From Phlebiopsis flavidoalba (lineage: Eukaryota; Basidiomycota; Agaricomycetes; Polyporales; Phanerochaetaceae): a stretch of 64,000 bases of DNA. This document shows positions 11,160-22,930 of the stretch, in pieces. The notes beneath the pieces were generated by a model, which saw nothing but the letters and a program-made list of their open reading frames with translations, had not been told where the DNA came from and ran no database searches. The DNA is taken from NCBI GenBank assembly GCA_035772785.1, contig JAOCPU010000021.1, positions 248,001 to 312,000 of the forward strand, written 5' to 3'. The translations under genes and the position numbers were made by a program. The first letter of the stretch is position 1; each line of letters starts with the position of its first letter.

Positions 11160-12367
11160 AGGAGTACTTGGCTTTTGAACGTTCTGCAGCAGTCCGGGCC
11201 TGGTAGCAGCAGCTCGAGTCTACTAGCCCCTGAGCCTGAACGGATGTATGTACGTTAGACGAGTGCTCAAAGCACAGGGGACTGGGGGTGTGGTACTTAC
11301 TTCGCTGACTACCCAGACACCATCTCGAGGCCGGTTGATTCCCAGCAACAACAAGGCATACACTGTTCTTCTGAAGCGTGATTGCTCAAGGCACCATGGA
11401 GGTAGCTGGTGAGTTGGTCGTCTGTCGCGTACGCGTCGCGCGGTGAAACTTAAAATTTGTCCGTGCTATGTAAGTAAACATCTGCTTACTACGTAAATAA
11501 ACTCATAATGAAAAGTAAGAAGAGTTACTTATCCATCAGTCAGTCCATTGATCGCGTCACGAAAACTCAGAACGCCACGCGCTGTTTCGCCCGCTGCAAC
11601 ATGCTGTCTCTACGCACTATACGCTCTATCCATTCTGTGACACCCTTACGGCTACTCTGATACATGAAAACCTGAACCTAGAACTCCCAGCGAAGCTATG
11701 GTGGGCGTTTCCAACTATTTTTACCATCGCCTCTATGCTGCAATTGCAGCCTTTGACAACATTACTATACTGACTCAGAGTCACCTTATGTTCCCAACGA
11801 CAGCGATACGTGCAACCTCCGTAACTCTGTGACGTAGCTAGAAAGTTAGCCAGGAGACTTCCGGTAGTTGGAGTCTTAGACACTTCCCCCGGTGATCTGG
11901 CAGAGGTGCGCACCTACACGCTGCAAACACAGACAGTGTCTCCTCGTATCCACCATGCTCTTCTTTATCGACGCACTGAATATCCTACGCAGGCTATGTT
12001 TATAGTTCTGTCGTCTGGCCTTACTGCACTCAATAAACGCATTCTTCAATGGTGCATCATCACGCGTAACACTGCGGACCTATGCCTCCGAGCCGACTCT
12101 CGTTCTCCGCGAATTTATCAATGGCGTTGACAGACATGTACGTGTTATCGCCCCGTATTCTGCATGGCCGCCACCGTCAAACCCCCACGGCAAAGGGTAT
12201 TGACCTTCCCTCACCAGATCTAATACGCTCAAATGGCCCTAGGCACTGTCTATCTCCTGTAACCTTCGATTCGAGACGCGTCGGTGTACGAACTGGTCCT
12301 CCCGGGTCGTAAATGAAAACAACAGCTACGCAGCGTCATTATCGTACATTCATCCCAAGCGACTAGA
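11160..12367. other. intergenic, no supported gene
   Basis: Homology to the other acidic-repeat copies stops near 11160. The rest has only short frames on both strands. Confidence 0.45.
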
Positions 12368-12800
12368 TCACGACTCCTTTGCCCATCTCACAACGGTCGC
12401 GAGCTCCTCAATGTTATCCACCACCAGATCCACATCTCCGCCTTCGCTTTTTTGTTTGATCGTGTCCCTGATTTCGACATCTTCACTGCTTCGACGGATA
12501 TACACAGTGCGATTACCCTTGGGCGGCTGCCGCGCGGAGGTCGTAGATGTGTGCTGCACCACGAGCACGCATTTATGGGGCGTTGCGGAGAGCGACAGGT
12601 GTTTGATGAGCCAGGCTTTTGAGCGGAGTTTCGTATACCACGGGGTTACTGAGTGGAGTTCAGCTGAGTACCCGTCGAGTCGGAAAGAATTCGTTTCGAT
12701 CCATACGGTTTATAGGACCCAAGCAGCTCTCCGGAGAAGATGACGTCCCAGGGAAGGGTCCGCAGGTGTTTGGCCTGCGGTGAATAGCATGCGTTATTAT
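12368..12800 (-). pseudogene. haloacid dehalogenase remnant
   Basis: This is a fragment of a second type II haloacid dehalogenase, inverted relative to the intact gene at 14135. Reading the minus strand: LPWDVIFSGELLGSYKP (near 12750) matches LPWDFVLTGQLLGAYKP of the intact gene; then SLSATPHKCVLV; then RTVYIRRSSEDVEIRDT and GGDVDLVVDNIEELATVV, ending at the stop 12368-12370. The AAHxYDxRAA region is shifted out of frame. The N-terminal half with the nucleophilic Asp was not found upstream. It is a 3' remnant, not a working enzyme. Confidence 0.85.
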
Positions 12801-14134
12801 CATACAGTTTGAGATAGTACGAACAAGTTTACCATGTTAACGAGCAATCTGACCCGTTTCCGGTCACGGGTTCGAACCCCCAGTGTACCGATAACTGCAT
12901 GTTTCATTCAGCTCATAGAGGACGCCAGGCGCGGAATCTTGCCAGCCTACGAGCAATCACACATGATACAAATACAGGATGTGATGTCTCGCCTTGGAAC
13001 TGGCATACCATATAAGCGATGCCACACAAGGTTGATTCATCGCGTTTCTTCTCGTCCCCACATTTTGCCGAGGGTTTTCCCACTTCGGGGACGCAAGCAT
13101 AGCGTCAAGGAGCTTGAAAGGCATACTTTGGATGGGATTAACGGGGAAGCAAGGGGTGTCCCCACCTGACGATGCATCTCGTCTACGTTTGTGGTGCCTT
13201 CCCCGCCTCCTGCATACGTTTCCTTCGTCGCGATCGGCGAGCAGCTTCTAGCAGGGTGAGCAGCTACAGTCAATCAGTACTCGCGTACGTGGTCCATATC
13301 AGCCATTTCCTCCCAATTCCCTTTGGCCCCCCGAATCGCTCAACCGAATGATAGAAATTGATTCAGGCTGTAATTAGCAGCAGTAGCGCTTACACTGCAG
13401 AATGCACCGTCATAATGCTTTTCTCAGCTCTCTTGCTACGCTACCCAGCAGTCAACGACAGTCCGAACACGTCGAACAGAAAAGCTTCCGCGCCCTTCAA
13501 GGTATCAACAGCTTTGATCGTGTCTTGGGACATCCTGGGAGAGGCAAGAGCTGTGGTCGAGATGCAAGCGATATCGGATGTGCATGAGAAAGGTGTTCAC
13601 ACGTCGTGGCCCACTACAATCTCACTGCAATACTTCGATCCTTGCAGATGACGCACCGGATCCCCGAGTGTAAACCACTCACCTGTTCGTATGCGAGTGA
13701 TTCGGGCGTGTATTTTTCTCAGGAGGGTGAAACAACATACAATGGCGTGCCGAAGTAGGATAGTGGTGTGCTCCACAGAACGCCTTCGGCATGTCCCGAG
13801 TCGACGCCACGACGAAGAAGTAACAACCCCTTGGGCTTGCCTCGGGCATCAGCTGTTCTCTTACGCCAGGTATGATTTACGTCCTTACCTCTGCGAAATA
13901 CTCAAATCTAACTCTCTGCTCACGCCACCAGAGATTGGTGTGAGCCAATGGACCCAGAATGCTACTGATCATTGCCGTTTCGATTTCAACTCGGAGGCTC
14001 GGGCCTAGAGTGCTTACTAACTGCCTTCAGACAACCTCGGTCATTGCATCACCGCGTGGGGTCGCAAGTCCCAACGTTCTCTTCATCTCAATCGTCGTTG
14101 AACTCGACCTACCAACACGATCATTCAAATTATC
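12800..14134. other. intergenic, no supported gene
   Basis: No gene is supported. A 97-codon plus-strand frame at 13358-13651 has no recognisable motif. A GGTTCGAACC palindrome near 12878 was examined as a tRNA T-arm and rejected. Confidence 0.4.
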
Positions 14135-15235
14135 ATGGGAGATGATTCCCAAGGCAGTTTCCTTCGGGACGTCAAAGCATTTTGCTTCGACGTCTTCGGG
14201 ACTGTAATCGACTGGCAAAGTAGCGTCTCGACTTCGCTGGAGTCAGATTTCGGTGATAAAATCAAGGAAGGTGAGCAACGCTTGTTTATACATCTTTTGA
14301 AGAGCAGCTCACACGTCGCGCTTGGCCTTTAGTCGATTGGGTCGACTTTGTGATTGACTGGAGGCGAGAGTACATGAGCCTGCTGTACGCTCCAAAAATC
14401 GACTCTCTAGAAATAATCTGAGCCTACTTATGCGCAGGCAGCAGCTTGCGTCAAATGACTCTCATCCCGAAGACGTGGACGTCCTGCATCGACGGGTGAG
14501 CTCGTTTGGCAGACAGGCATACAATATGACGTCATGCATCCATATCAGGTTCTTGATTATTTGCTCGGCTCGTCGAAGTGGAAGGATCTCGGTAGCAGAC
14601 TAGACGAGACTCAACGAGTCAGTGCTAACCTGCTCTGGCATAAAATCTCGGGTGCGTTCTGTACATATATCATCTGGAGACAAGACATAACCTCGCTTCA
14701 GCCTGGCCAGACTCCTCTGCAGCACTATACATTCTCAAGAAGCACGCGATGATTGGAACCCTTGCCAATGGTACACTCCGAATATTCGTCGATATTGTTG
14801 AGTCATTTTCATTGAATTGCGCTGCACGGCGTCGTTGACAGAGCGTAGGCCAAGTATGCCGATTTACCTTGGGACTTCGTACTTACAGGACAGCTACTTG
14901 GAGCGTATAAACCGTGCGTGGACTCCGTATACGCAGCTTCCTCTGATGACCGATTTTTTCACAGTGCGCCTTCGGTATATCTCTCAGCTGCTTCCCAGCT
15001 TTCTCTCAAGCCCTCCGAATGCGTCATGGTAGCAGCCCATGCGTACGACGTTCGCGCCGCGGCCAAGCTTGGATTCCGTACGGTGTACGTCCACCGACGC
15101 ACTGAAGACAATGAGATAGAAGGTGGAATCACTATCCGCGATGGGGTTAAGTCTAAGCGTGACGGTGGAGAAGTTGATCTTGTCGTTGGATCGCTGGAGG
15201 AGCTTGCAAGCATTGTTGAGTTCTCTAAAGTATAG
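14135..15235 (+). CDS. type II haloacid dehalogenase, intact, seven exons
   Basis: This is the one clearly intact gene in the window: a HAD-superfamily hydrolase of the L-2-haloacid dehalogenase type, about 259 residues, the usual length. Exons are 14135-14270, 14333-14384, 14438-14495, 14549-14651, 14702-14796, 14849-14913 and 14965-15235; all junctions are GT-AG and in phase, with introns of 50-62 bases. The nucleophile Asp19 is in FCFDVFGTVIDW; motif II is IGTLANG (Thr136, Asn139); motif III Lys169 is in LLGAYKP; and AAHAYDVRAA (His195, Asp198) matches the family SNAWD region. There is no signal peptide, so it is likely cytosolic. The family removes halide from 2-haloacids, but many fungal members are phosphatases or have unknown substrates, so the substrate is open. 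A decayed inverted paralog lies 1.3 kb upstream. Confidence 0.93.
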
Positions 15236-15700
15236 GGAGCCGTATGTAACTCCTCGAGCCTCACGTTATGTAACGTCTGGCGATAGATATTGTTTAGAAA
15301 ATGATGTAGTCATGAGAGATTATACGAATATTCATCCTGTTCATGCACCATTAACGCCTCCCGCTCAAACCAGTGTATGCGTGGAAGGGGACAAAAATGC
15401 GCGCGGCCAGGGGGGGATGAGCTTCACATACTCCGCTTGTTCACCGTCCTGTGGCAAGTAATGATAATTCGAAGACGGGGTGCCACAAGAGTGGCATTCA
15501 AATACGGGGAACGGTGCTGGGTAGCATATGCTTAGTCTTCGACCACTTGGCACTAAGACGGGTTCGATCAATCGTTCTTTATATCCAAGGTGTTTAATAA
15601 ATTGCTGCTTGATCCAGTGTCTAGATAATGATCCAGAATACGGTAACAAAAACTAAGAACAAACTACATTGCTGCTGACTATTTTTACGTCACTGTGGGC
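15236..15700. other. intergenic, no supported gene
   Basis: No gene, repeat or promoter is visible between the dehalogenase stop and the Ser/Thr-rich copy. Confidence 0.45.
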
Positions 15701-15767
15701 CTCGCCGCGATTCTACGGAGTCTATTAGCCTCTCGCTCAGGCATCGAAGACAAGTGAAGCTTACGCG

Positions 15768-16733
15768 CTATTTGGCATTTAGCTCACAGTGCTGGTAGAA
15801 GTGACCGTGTGTGGACGTCGCGGTGGGAGATAATCTCACGATAGTTGACTTCGAAGTGATTGGACACGTGCGGAGCGAGCTCTGTCGTCGCTCAACTCGA
15901 CCAACTCCGATACGATGTTCGACTTGTCCGGGCCGAGCTGCGACGCGACGCGCTCCGACAAAGATGCTAGCAGACGGATGGCTACGCGAACTCCGTCTAT
16001 TATGTTTTAGCGATCGAGCACCCGAGACGTCCGACTCGACAAGAGGTACGCACACCGGCGTCCTAGCATTAGACATGGACGGGAGGACATCGGCCACCAA
16101 AGGGGGTGCTTTCTGTGCCGGCGTTGTAGCTATGCGCCGTTCACCTACGGATACGCTAGACAACGTCAGTTGAATGTGTACATCGTACGCTGGCCTGAGG
16201 TTAACTCACTGCCTGCCTAGCCGCGCGACCGATGGTTGGAAGACGCTGCTCGACGACCCGGGGACGAGGCTCACCACCGAGCTGACCGGGGCGGTGGAGC
16301 GGTGACGGATAGGACCGACGAGGTTACACTCGAGGGCGTCGCTTATGGTCACTGGACACAACGTGGTAGCACGGACCACTGACGCTGGTGCCGCTGGAGG
16401 TCGGGCGCTGGTAGCACGCTGGCAGCGCTCGAACCATGATCGTGGTGGCGACGAGAACGGGGCTACTGAGGGCACTCGTAGCGCTGCTGACGCTGAAGAA
16501 AATCTCGGGAAAGTCGAGGCGGCACAGGGGTTGGCATGGCGTTGCCAAGTGCGCGAGGAGGACAAGCAGTAGAGATGAAATTGAGGCGTACTATCGTAGA
16601 TGAGATGCGGTGGAGTGGAGAGTTGGAGCCTTCGAAGGGGTATTTGGAATGATGTGAAACATTGCCAGTCGTTGTGAGGGTGTCCTTTATCAGAGCTTTT
16701 GTAGGACTCCATTAACAGCAAAGCACACTTCAC
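15768..16733 (-). pseudogene. Ser/Thr-rich protein gene, minus-strand copy
   Basis: This is a head-to-head paralog of the gene at 17862-18728. The two share DNA around CTCGAGTG(T/C)AA(C/T)CTCGTCGGT (about 16335 here, 18268 there) and the run TCGTCGAGCAGCGTC. Coding-like pieces on the minus strand include VSSVVSLVPGSSSSVFQPS and TSSGTSVSG, with Ser, Thr, Val and Ala enriched; they lie in different frames, so at least one shift is present. A donor-like GTGAGT follows near 16209. I recognise no domain. The composition resembles mucin-like wall or surface proteins, but that is inference only. Confidence 0.4.
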
Positions 16734-16739
16734 GAAATG

Positions 16740-17850
16740 ACGCCGTGCAAGTACTCGGAAGCAAGGCCAATGCCTTGCCCGTCACCATGCTCCCCGTCCA
16801 AGTGGAACGGGATGGGAGGGATAAGACTGCAGGAGCCGCGGGTCCGGGTCACAGCTCAAGCCTAGAGCCTGGTTCTTGGATGGATAGTCCAATACTTTCT
16901 TCGTGCATACATTTTGTCCCCCGCTCTATATGGCGTACTTCCGCCGGCGGTGCCTCAAATACACAGAATGGAATCGTCAAGGTTCCGACAATAGGGTATG
17001 GACGCCTCCAGGGTCTTGAATAGACGCTGGAATGGTGTTTATCAGCATCCGGGATAATCAAACAAGACGCAGAAAGTGTTGTGCGGCTGTAAGCATGTGT
17101 AGTCTTCCGGCCCTTATGGATATGGCTTTGGTCTTCGACAAACGACATAAAATGAGTGCCGACGACACAAGCACCGATTGGGCTTGTGTCGATATCGGCG
17201 CCCGAACCAAGTGTCTTGACTAAGTGCGTAACACTGTGCGACTTGTATAATGATTTAGATTTTAAGAAGCTTATAATTCCATGCGGTTCATCCATTGTAG
17301 ATGTGTGCACTGACAGTCTTACCGGTTAGTTGAGGGGGGGAATAGACTTGTGCATGAGCGCCGGGCCTGTGTGTGAGAGTCCATATGGTCGAGGACGGTC
17401 CACCAATAAAGAAACCTGTACGACTTCGACGTAGGGGCGATTGTTTTGTCCTTGTTTTTTCTCGGGCAACCACTTTCCCCGACCGCGGTCCATGTGATGT
17501 ATATGATGGGCGCCCCTCACCTGGTGGCCGCCAGGCGCCTCATAATACCACATGTTGTTCTCAATTTCGTCTTCTTCCGCCAGGCCTCGACGCGGGCATG
17601 TCTAAACGTTCGAGTCGTTTTTACACATACCCGCAGAAGCATGTAGGATGCCTTTTTTTATGTCCTGCAATTGGCACCTCAGTCCCGGCGTAGTAAGACC
17701 TACTTCACGGCTTAAATGCCGATAGCACGCGGAACCTTTTTTCGAGGCCCCCCGTGAACAAGAGTTGCATCGGTTAAATGTGGGTCTTACATCCTGCACG
17801 CCCGAAGGACCGGGGAAGTTTTTTGCTAAGTTCTTCTTTAACCATAAGAG
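16740..17850. other. spacer between the head-to-head Ser/Thr-rich copies
   Basis: A 153-codon minus-strand frame (16849-17310) with KTLGSGADIDTSPIGACVVG is the longest open stretch. It has no recognised domain or splice support, so I do not call it a gene. Confidence 0.35.
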
Positions 17851-17861
17851 GGATGAAAAAG

Positions 17862-17867
17862 TATAAA
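17862..17867 (+). promoter_or_regulatory. TATA box of the plus-strand Ser/Thr-rich gene
   Basis: TATAAA within AAAAAGTATAAATGCC, followed by a C/A-rich leader with several CTTCGA and TCTTCG runs. Confidence 0.55.
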
Positions 17868-17998
17868 TGCCCTGCCCTGTTCCCTGAGCCAACAATCAGC
17901 ACTCTGCGCTACCGCACTGCGGAACACCTTTCTCAATCGAAGTCCACCAATTCTCGTCTTCGACCCGCAAAGACTGCCACTTCACAACTCTCATCTAC

Positions 17999-18728
17999 GT
18001 GCTGCATAACGCTCTTCTGTGTTCTGCGCTTATGCTCGCCATGGTGCCGGCGGCTCAACGCTCGCTTCCTTTCAGAGAGCTGACTGCTTACAACCACGAT
18101 GTGTGCGAATTATGTACTACGGACACTGCGACCAGCAGCGTCTGGTACGAGCGTCGTCAGCAGCGCCACCAGCGTTGCTTCGAGCGTCGTACTCCATGTT
18201 GCTACCAGCGTTTGGTCACGACTGACACCAGCGTCGGCCTCTATGTGCAACAGCCTGCCGTGATGCTCGAGTGCAATCTCGTCGGTCGGCTCCGTCACTT
18301 CGACCACCGGATCAAGCTCGGTCGTGAGCTCGTCCACTGCATCGTCGTCGAGCAGCGTCATCCCGACTTCATCCTTGCGGCTGCTGGCAGTGAGTCTCTC
18401 TGAATATGCATGCGTGAAAAAATTTCTCACCGACCGGCAGGAGAACGGCGGCGTACAACGCGTGCAAGAAGCACCCCATTTGGTGCCAGTTCCTTCCGTC
18501 AGCAAGTGGCGCCGTCTCGTCTACCAGCGCGTCGAGCTCCACAGATCTTTCTCGAGCTCTAGCGTTCTGTCGAGCGCATCGAGCGCATACAGACTCGTCC
18601 ACTTCGAGCGTCGTAAACGAGCTCTTCGAGCACGACCAGTCCGACTTCCACAACCATCACCTCGGACGATCACCTCGACCGCCACAAGCCAAACGTCGAC
18701 CAGCGTCGTCTCGACTACTACTGTCTAG
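17999..18728 (+). pseudogene. Ser/Thr-rich protein gene, plus-strand copy
   Basis: This is the partner of the copy at 15768-16733. Behind a TATA box at 17862 the sequence carries a possible hydrophobic leader (MLHNALLCSALMLAMVPAAQ, from 17999). The best coding signal is then in another frame: SGTSVVSSATSVASSVV, SSAISSVGSVTSTTG, SSSVVSSSTASSSSSVIP and, near the end, TITSTATSQTSTSVVSTTTV before a stop at 18726-18728. One in-frame stop interrupts the Ser-rich frame near 18262. The repeated ACCAGCGTC motif makes the region partly self-similar. It could be a small wall or mucin-like protein; the function is unknown and the gene is probably broken. Confidence 0.4.
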
Positions 18729-19129
18729 CCATAAAGAGCCTGTAAGTCCTCCCCGCTACTGGCTGATATCCCGCAGCTGACGAGTTGTCCAGCCTTACGC
18801 ACGCCGTCGAACAGACAAAATCCTCTGAAACCTGGGCTCCTTCTTTCTCTCATAAAGCTGAACCGTAGTCCCGCAATCTTGTTTGAATTATTACGTATAC
18901 TACTTTAATCTATGCTACATGCATCCTATTCGCGTGGCTGTGTTTTCTCACTGTTGCCTCAGAGTGCGACCAAAGCTGCCTACTACGTACCGAGCTTTGT
19001 TTTGCGCTTGAAAGCAAAGGCTAGAGATGAAACTCCTGTTTTTTTTTGGGTCCACCAGCGATATATGCTAGGCAGTATGAAATATCACGCCGTGTTTAGA
19101 CGTTGTCATTTTCACCATCTCGGTGCGAG

Positions 19130-19770
19130 CTCGCATCAAGCCCGAACGCCACGACGGCGATGCGTGTTCAGAGCGCTTACAAATTTTGACGCGAACAGTC
19201 TCCTCCATGCAAGGGAGAAAAAAACTGGTCGGCCACTTTGCCGTAACAAGCCCACCGTTCGTTTTGTTCGCCCTGTCGTCGACCCTTTGTACCCCTTGGA
19301 AGGAGGATGCACGCGCTACTGTTTAATGGCTGGGTATAGGCCCGCGTCGGAACATCACCTAGGATAGGCAAGTATCGCAGTGCATAGTACCCGCGCCTTT
19401 TGCGTACTCATTCCACGTGTAGATTTTTCATGAGACGCGAGAATCGTTACGCGCCCTAAGCGGCAATACTATACGGGACTGCCGCTGAATGTCCTCGAAT
19501 CGAGTACTCGTGCATTGGGAGGGGGGGCGCACACGAGGCCCAGGGTCGACAGGTGGTTAGACAAGGGTGCGTCCTCATTTTGCATCGCATCCACGATTAT
19601 CTTGGGGGTTCGGGCTCAATCGATTTGGTTAAATAGTGCTAGCAGTTGTCCTTTTCGGGAGATACATCCACGCTACAAGTACAAAGTCCCACGACCAAGT
19701 CCGGAGACCGTAGTATAAAGAACTACAGAAGTGAAACAGTCGCTCACTCCCTCTTTCTTCCTCGGCCTTC
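19130..19770. repeat. duplicated upstream block, copy B side
   Basis: This block matches 22930-23545 in the same orientation with a nearly constant offset: CCCGAACGCCACGA at 19139 and 22938, TTTGCGTACTCAT near 19400 and 23190, and the TATA box at 19714 and 23511 (offsets 3.79-3.80 kb). It is the flank shared by the tandem copies B and C. Confidence 0.8.
19714..19719 (+). promoter_or_regulatory. antisense TATA module at the 3' end of copy B
   Basis: TATAAA on the plus strand, with an ATTTGG near 19624 where copies A and C have a CCAAT/ATTGG site, and a CT-rich tract after it (TCACTCCCTCTTTCTTCC). It faces into copy B from its 3' end. Confidence 0.5.
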
Positions 19771-21981
19771 AACCTCCCCTTCCACTCCAAGGACCCTCTC
19801 CGCGGATGTCCTCGTCCCTCGTCCTCCCATGCACTCCTCATCATCCCTCTTCTACTCTTCTTCAACCCTCTGGGTCGCCCGTCCGGGCTGGCACCCTCGA
19901 CGGGGCCGCCTCTGCATTGCCGGCGACAGCGGTCGCTCGTGCAGCCACCCTGGCCGGACCTCAACGTTGGTTCGTAGCGCCTGAGGCACGTCCGTTGGCC
20001 AACCGAGATGTCATTGGTGGCGTCGTGCGGCGGTTTTCCTCGGGTTGGCGAGAGGGTCCAGTCGTTGCGATCCAAGGTATTTCTCGCCCTGCTCGCCCTC
20101 CTCCTAGCCTGCGGTAGAGTAGCCGTGGGCGGACTATCGCAGCTACGAGCGGCCTCCGAAGCCCTTCTCTCCGCAACAGCGGACGCTGCCGCCCCTCGTG
20201 GTCGGTAAGCACGTCGGTGCGACGTTGCCTGCAGCGCTGTGACAGGCAGTGGTGTCCGGGCTGCTAGGGGCGAGCTTCAGCTTCTTCGAACATCGGCCAT
20301 GATTTCGTCTTCATCGCCCGCCTCCTCGTCCACGTATGTTTCCGCGTGGTGCATCCGCCGGTGGTGCATGAACGCCACCGAGCCCTCGCGCGAGGCGTCG
20401 CGCTGTCTTTCGCTCCGGCTCCGGGATCTCAATCAGCGGGGAGATCCTCCAAGAAGATCCGCCCCGTAATCCTCTGGCGGGCTCTGTCCCTGGAGTGCGG
20501 ACGCCAACGGGATCTCGCGCAAAGACCTGGGCGTCCGCGGATCATACTGAGGACCCTCAGGCGTGGCACACGGTTCCGACGCACCAGGATCTCGCCAAAC
20601 ACGCGCCGTCCGCGGATCCTCTTCGGGTGGTTGGTTTGGGGGGTTCCACCGGACGCGCACCCTCGGAGGGTCGGGGAGGGTATGTCCGTTGGATGAGTTC
20701 GCCGAAGACGCGGCGACCGTTGACTCTGGGAGATGGCTCTCTGGAGGGGGCTGGGGGACTGTGCTCGGTGGGGTGGGTAGTTTCAGTGACCGGTGTCCTC
20801 GTAGTCCCTCCAGACGAAGGAATTCTTGGTCGCCGGCCGTCAGGCGAAGGGGTCCGCGACGCCCTCGTTCTCGTTCGGCGGGCGTAGTAGACCCATTTCA
20901 TCAGTACCCGTATACGGCTCTCCGTCTGGACTCACCTCAGCAGCCTCCGAATTTTGCTCGCACAGGGCTGTATCGGGAGCGATATTCATATTTCTTGAAT
21001 GCGAGATTGCCCTTTTTCGTTCCCGGGTTGGGTCCCCCCGGGGTCGTAAAGGCATGGATATCCCTCTCGCAGCAATCGCCTGTGCAACTATTACTTTATC
21101 AAGGCGTGAAGGTTTTCGTCCCCCCTCAGGGCATTCTGTAACTCCGACTCGTCCTTAACAGAGCCGGGCACCCCCCCCCCCCCTCGTCCGCGTCCTCGCG
21201 ACAAACTCCGTGGCCCAACCAAGGGAGCGTTCCTTCTTGCACTTCAGGGGCTGTTATATCCGCCATAGTTGCCCATCATGATGCGTGTGATCTCTAGTGC
21301 AACGGAATCGAGTGAGATCAACTGTAGTTGGCCCGTCGCAAGATCGAGCATAGGTACGGTAACGCGCACACATTCTTCGTCCTCGTCATTTACTTCAAAC
21401 CTCCTCAACATCACTCTTTCGTCCTTTAAGCCTCGCCATTGTCCTCTTGTCCTTCGCCCATATCGACGGCCGCCTTGAAATCCCCATCACCGACACGGGT
21501 CAGCGCTCGTCGCAATGATACGGCAAGTGGCCGACTTCTTACTATCGCTCTCAGTCGACCCTCGACAACGCTGGAAAATCAACATGCTAAATAGCGTCGT
21601 TCGTGACGCGGCTCGTCGGCCACACGCCGGAAAAACGACGTACCTATGGTCGCTCAATTGCCGTTCGCCTTGGCTTGGCACCGACTGGTGCTCACGACCT
21701 CCACACGGACGGTTTGTTCCCTCTGTGCGTACAAGAACAAGTGCAGTAAGATTCGCTTAAGACCGTCATTACGTGTAGAAGTTAACCGTTTTCACCGTTT
21801 GTTTTCCCAGCTCCTACATCCTGTGCCACTGTGCCTCTCTCGCCTTCGCCGGCCTGAGCCACCTTCGTTGGTGCGAAGGCCACGGTCTGCTGTTCAACCT
21901 TCGAGGGTAACGCGATCGTCAGTGGAGTGTCATAGTCGACGTCTGCGCGTGCTGGCTGATGTTGGAGTTCATAGCGGGCAT
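19770..21981 (-). pseudogene. acidic-repeat protein family, copy B
   Basis: This is a second member of the family at 8405. The start ATG (21979-21981) begins MPAMNSNISQHAQTSTM, matching MPAKNSNVN of copy A, and is preceded by the same CAAACCACTACCACCACTAC leader. Further along come SHSRNMNIAPDTAL (copy A has the DNA match AAGAAATGAATATATC), PRVNGRRVFGEL near 20720 and IRGRRVFGEI near 20620 in another frame. The 3' part is Arg-rich. Frames change several times and a 13-base C run sits at 21171-21183, so a full product is unlikely. Function is unknown, and regulation probably resembles the other copies. Confidence 0.6.
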
Positions 21982-22109
21982 GGCTGGTATGTATGCGGTG
22001 TGCAAGGGGTTGCAGTCGAAAGTGCGGGCGGGTGCGGGGGATGTAGTGGTGGTAGTGGTTTGAAGACAGTTCGCGTCGCGCGGAGCGTGGGTCCTTATAC
22101 CCACCCTCC

Positions 22110-22930
22110 GCGTTTTGTGGCCCATCACTGGCGTGCGCCCCTCAACACGCTCCGCGCGCCGGTGCCACTCGCTGTCAAACGGTCCTTTTGTCCGTGAAGA
22201 ATGCTGCGGATTGTGGCCAGCGTTGTGAGAGGTGGCCCTCGACGCTGTGCTCGCTTGTCGCGCCTCTGCCCGCAGTGCTGGAGAGTTGCCGATCGTCGCA
22301 TGCTTGACTGGCCGCCGGAAGAATGCAAGCCGACTCGTGTACCTGCGAGCTCGTGCGCCGTTGTGGTCCGACCCTGGACATCGTTTGTGGCCGGAAGCGG
22401 GACTAGCTGGCGGGCGTTTTAGGCCACAAAAAAAATTGTGTCTGTCATTTTCCCCCTGGCCCCACAAACTTCCTGGCTAGTCATCGTGGAATAATGCTTT
22501 TTTGATCTTACTCAATGCATCTTCATGCATATGCTGCCGCGGCTGAGGATGGCTTGAGGACGCGTATGGCCAATTACGGGACCAAAAAACGAAGAGACGC
22601 TCAACGACTGTATGGGATCTGGGCTCGTTTCTCTCGAAAGCTGTATTGTAGATTCAGAGATGTCCTTATGCAAGACTACTTCATTGATCTATGACACTTT
22701 CTACCTTTTTATGGATCAGTCAGTGAGACTTCAGCCTCGCGAGTGCTTCACGGCGTTCAACGAATACTCGCTGCGTTTGCGCTGAACCTTTGCGTTGAAC
22801 CTGGGGTCTTTCGCTGGTCTTCAAGGCTGCAGTTTTACCATCGACCTCCTCTTTCATCAGAATCTTAAAAACCTCTTAGGCCATTCGCCAGATAGCAGTA
22901 GGCATATTCGCGTGAAGCCTCGGCGAGCCT
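22110..22930. other. spacer between copies B and C
   Basis: The 22110-22200 part holds the copy B promoter homology. From 22200 to 22930 I see no gene. Confidence 0.45.

Noticed and set aside
12860..12890. GGGTTCGAACCC motif as a possible tRNA T-arm
   Set aside because: The T stem pairs for only three bases, no A box or acceptor stem was found on either strand, and the motif is simply palindromic.
16849..17310. 153-codon minus-strand open frame between the Ser/Thr-rich copies
   Set aside because: No domain, start context or splice signal supports it.
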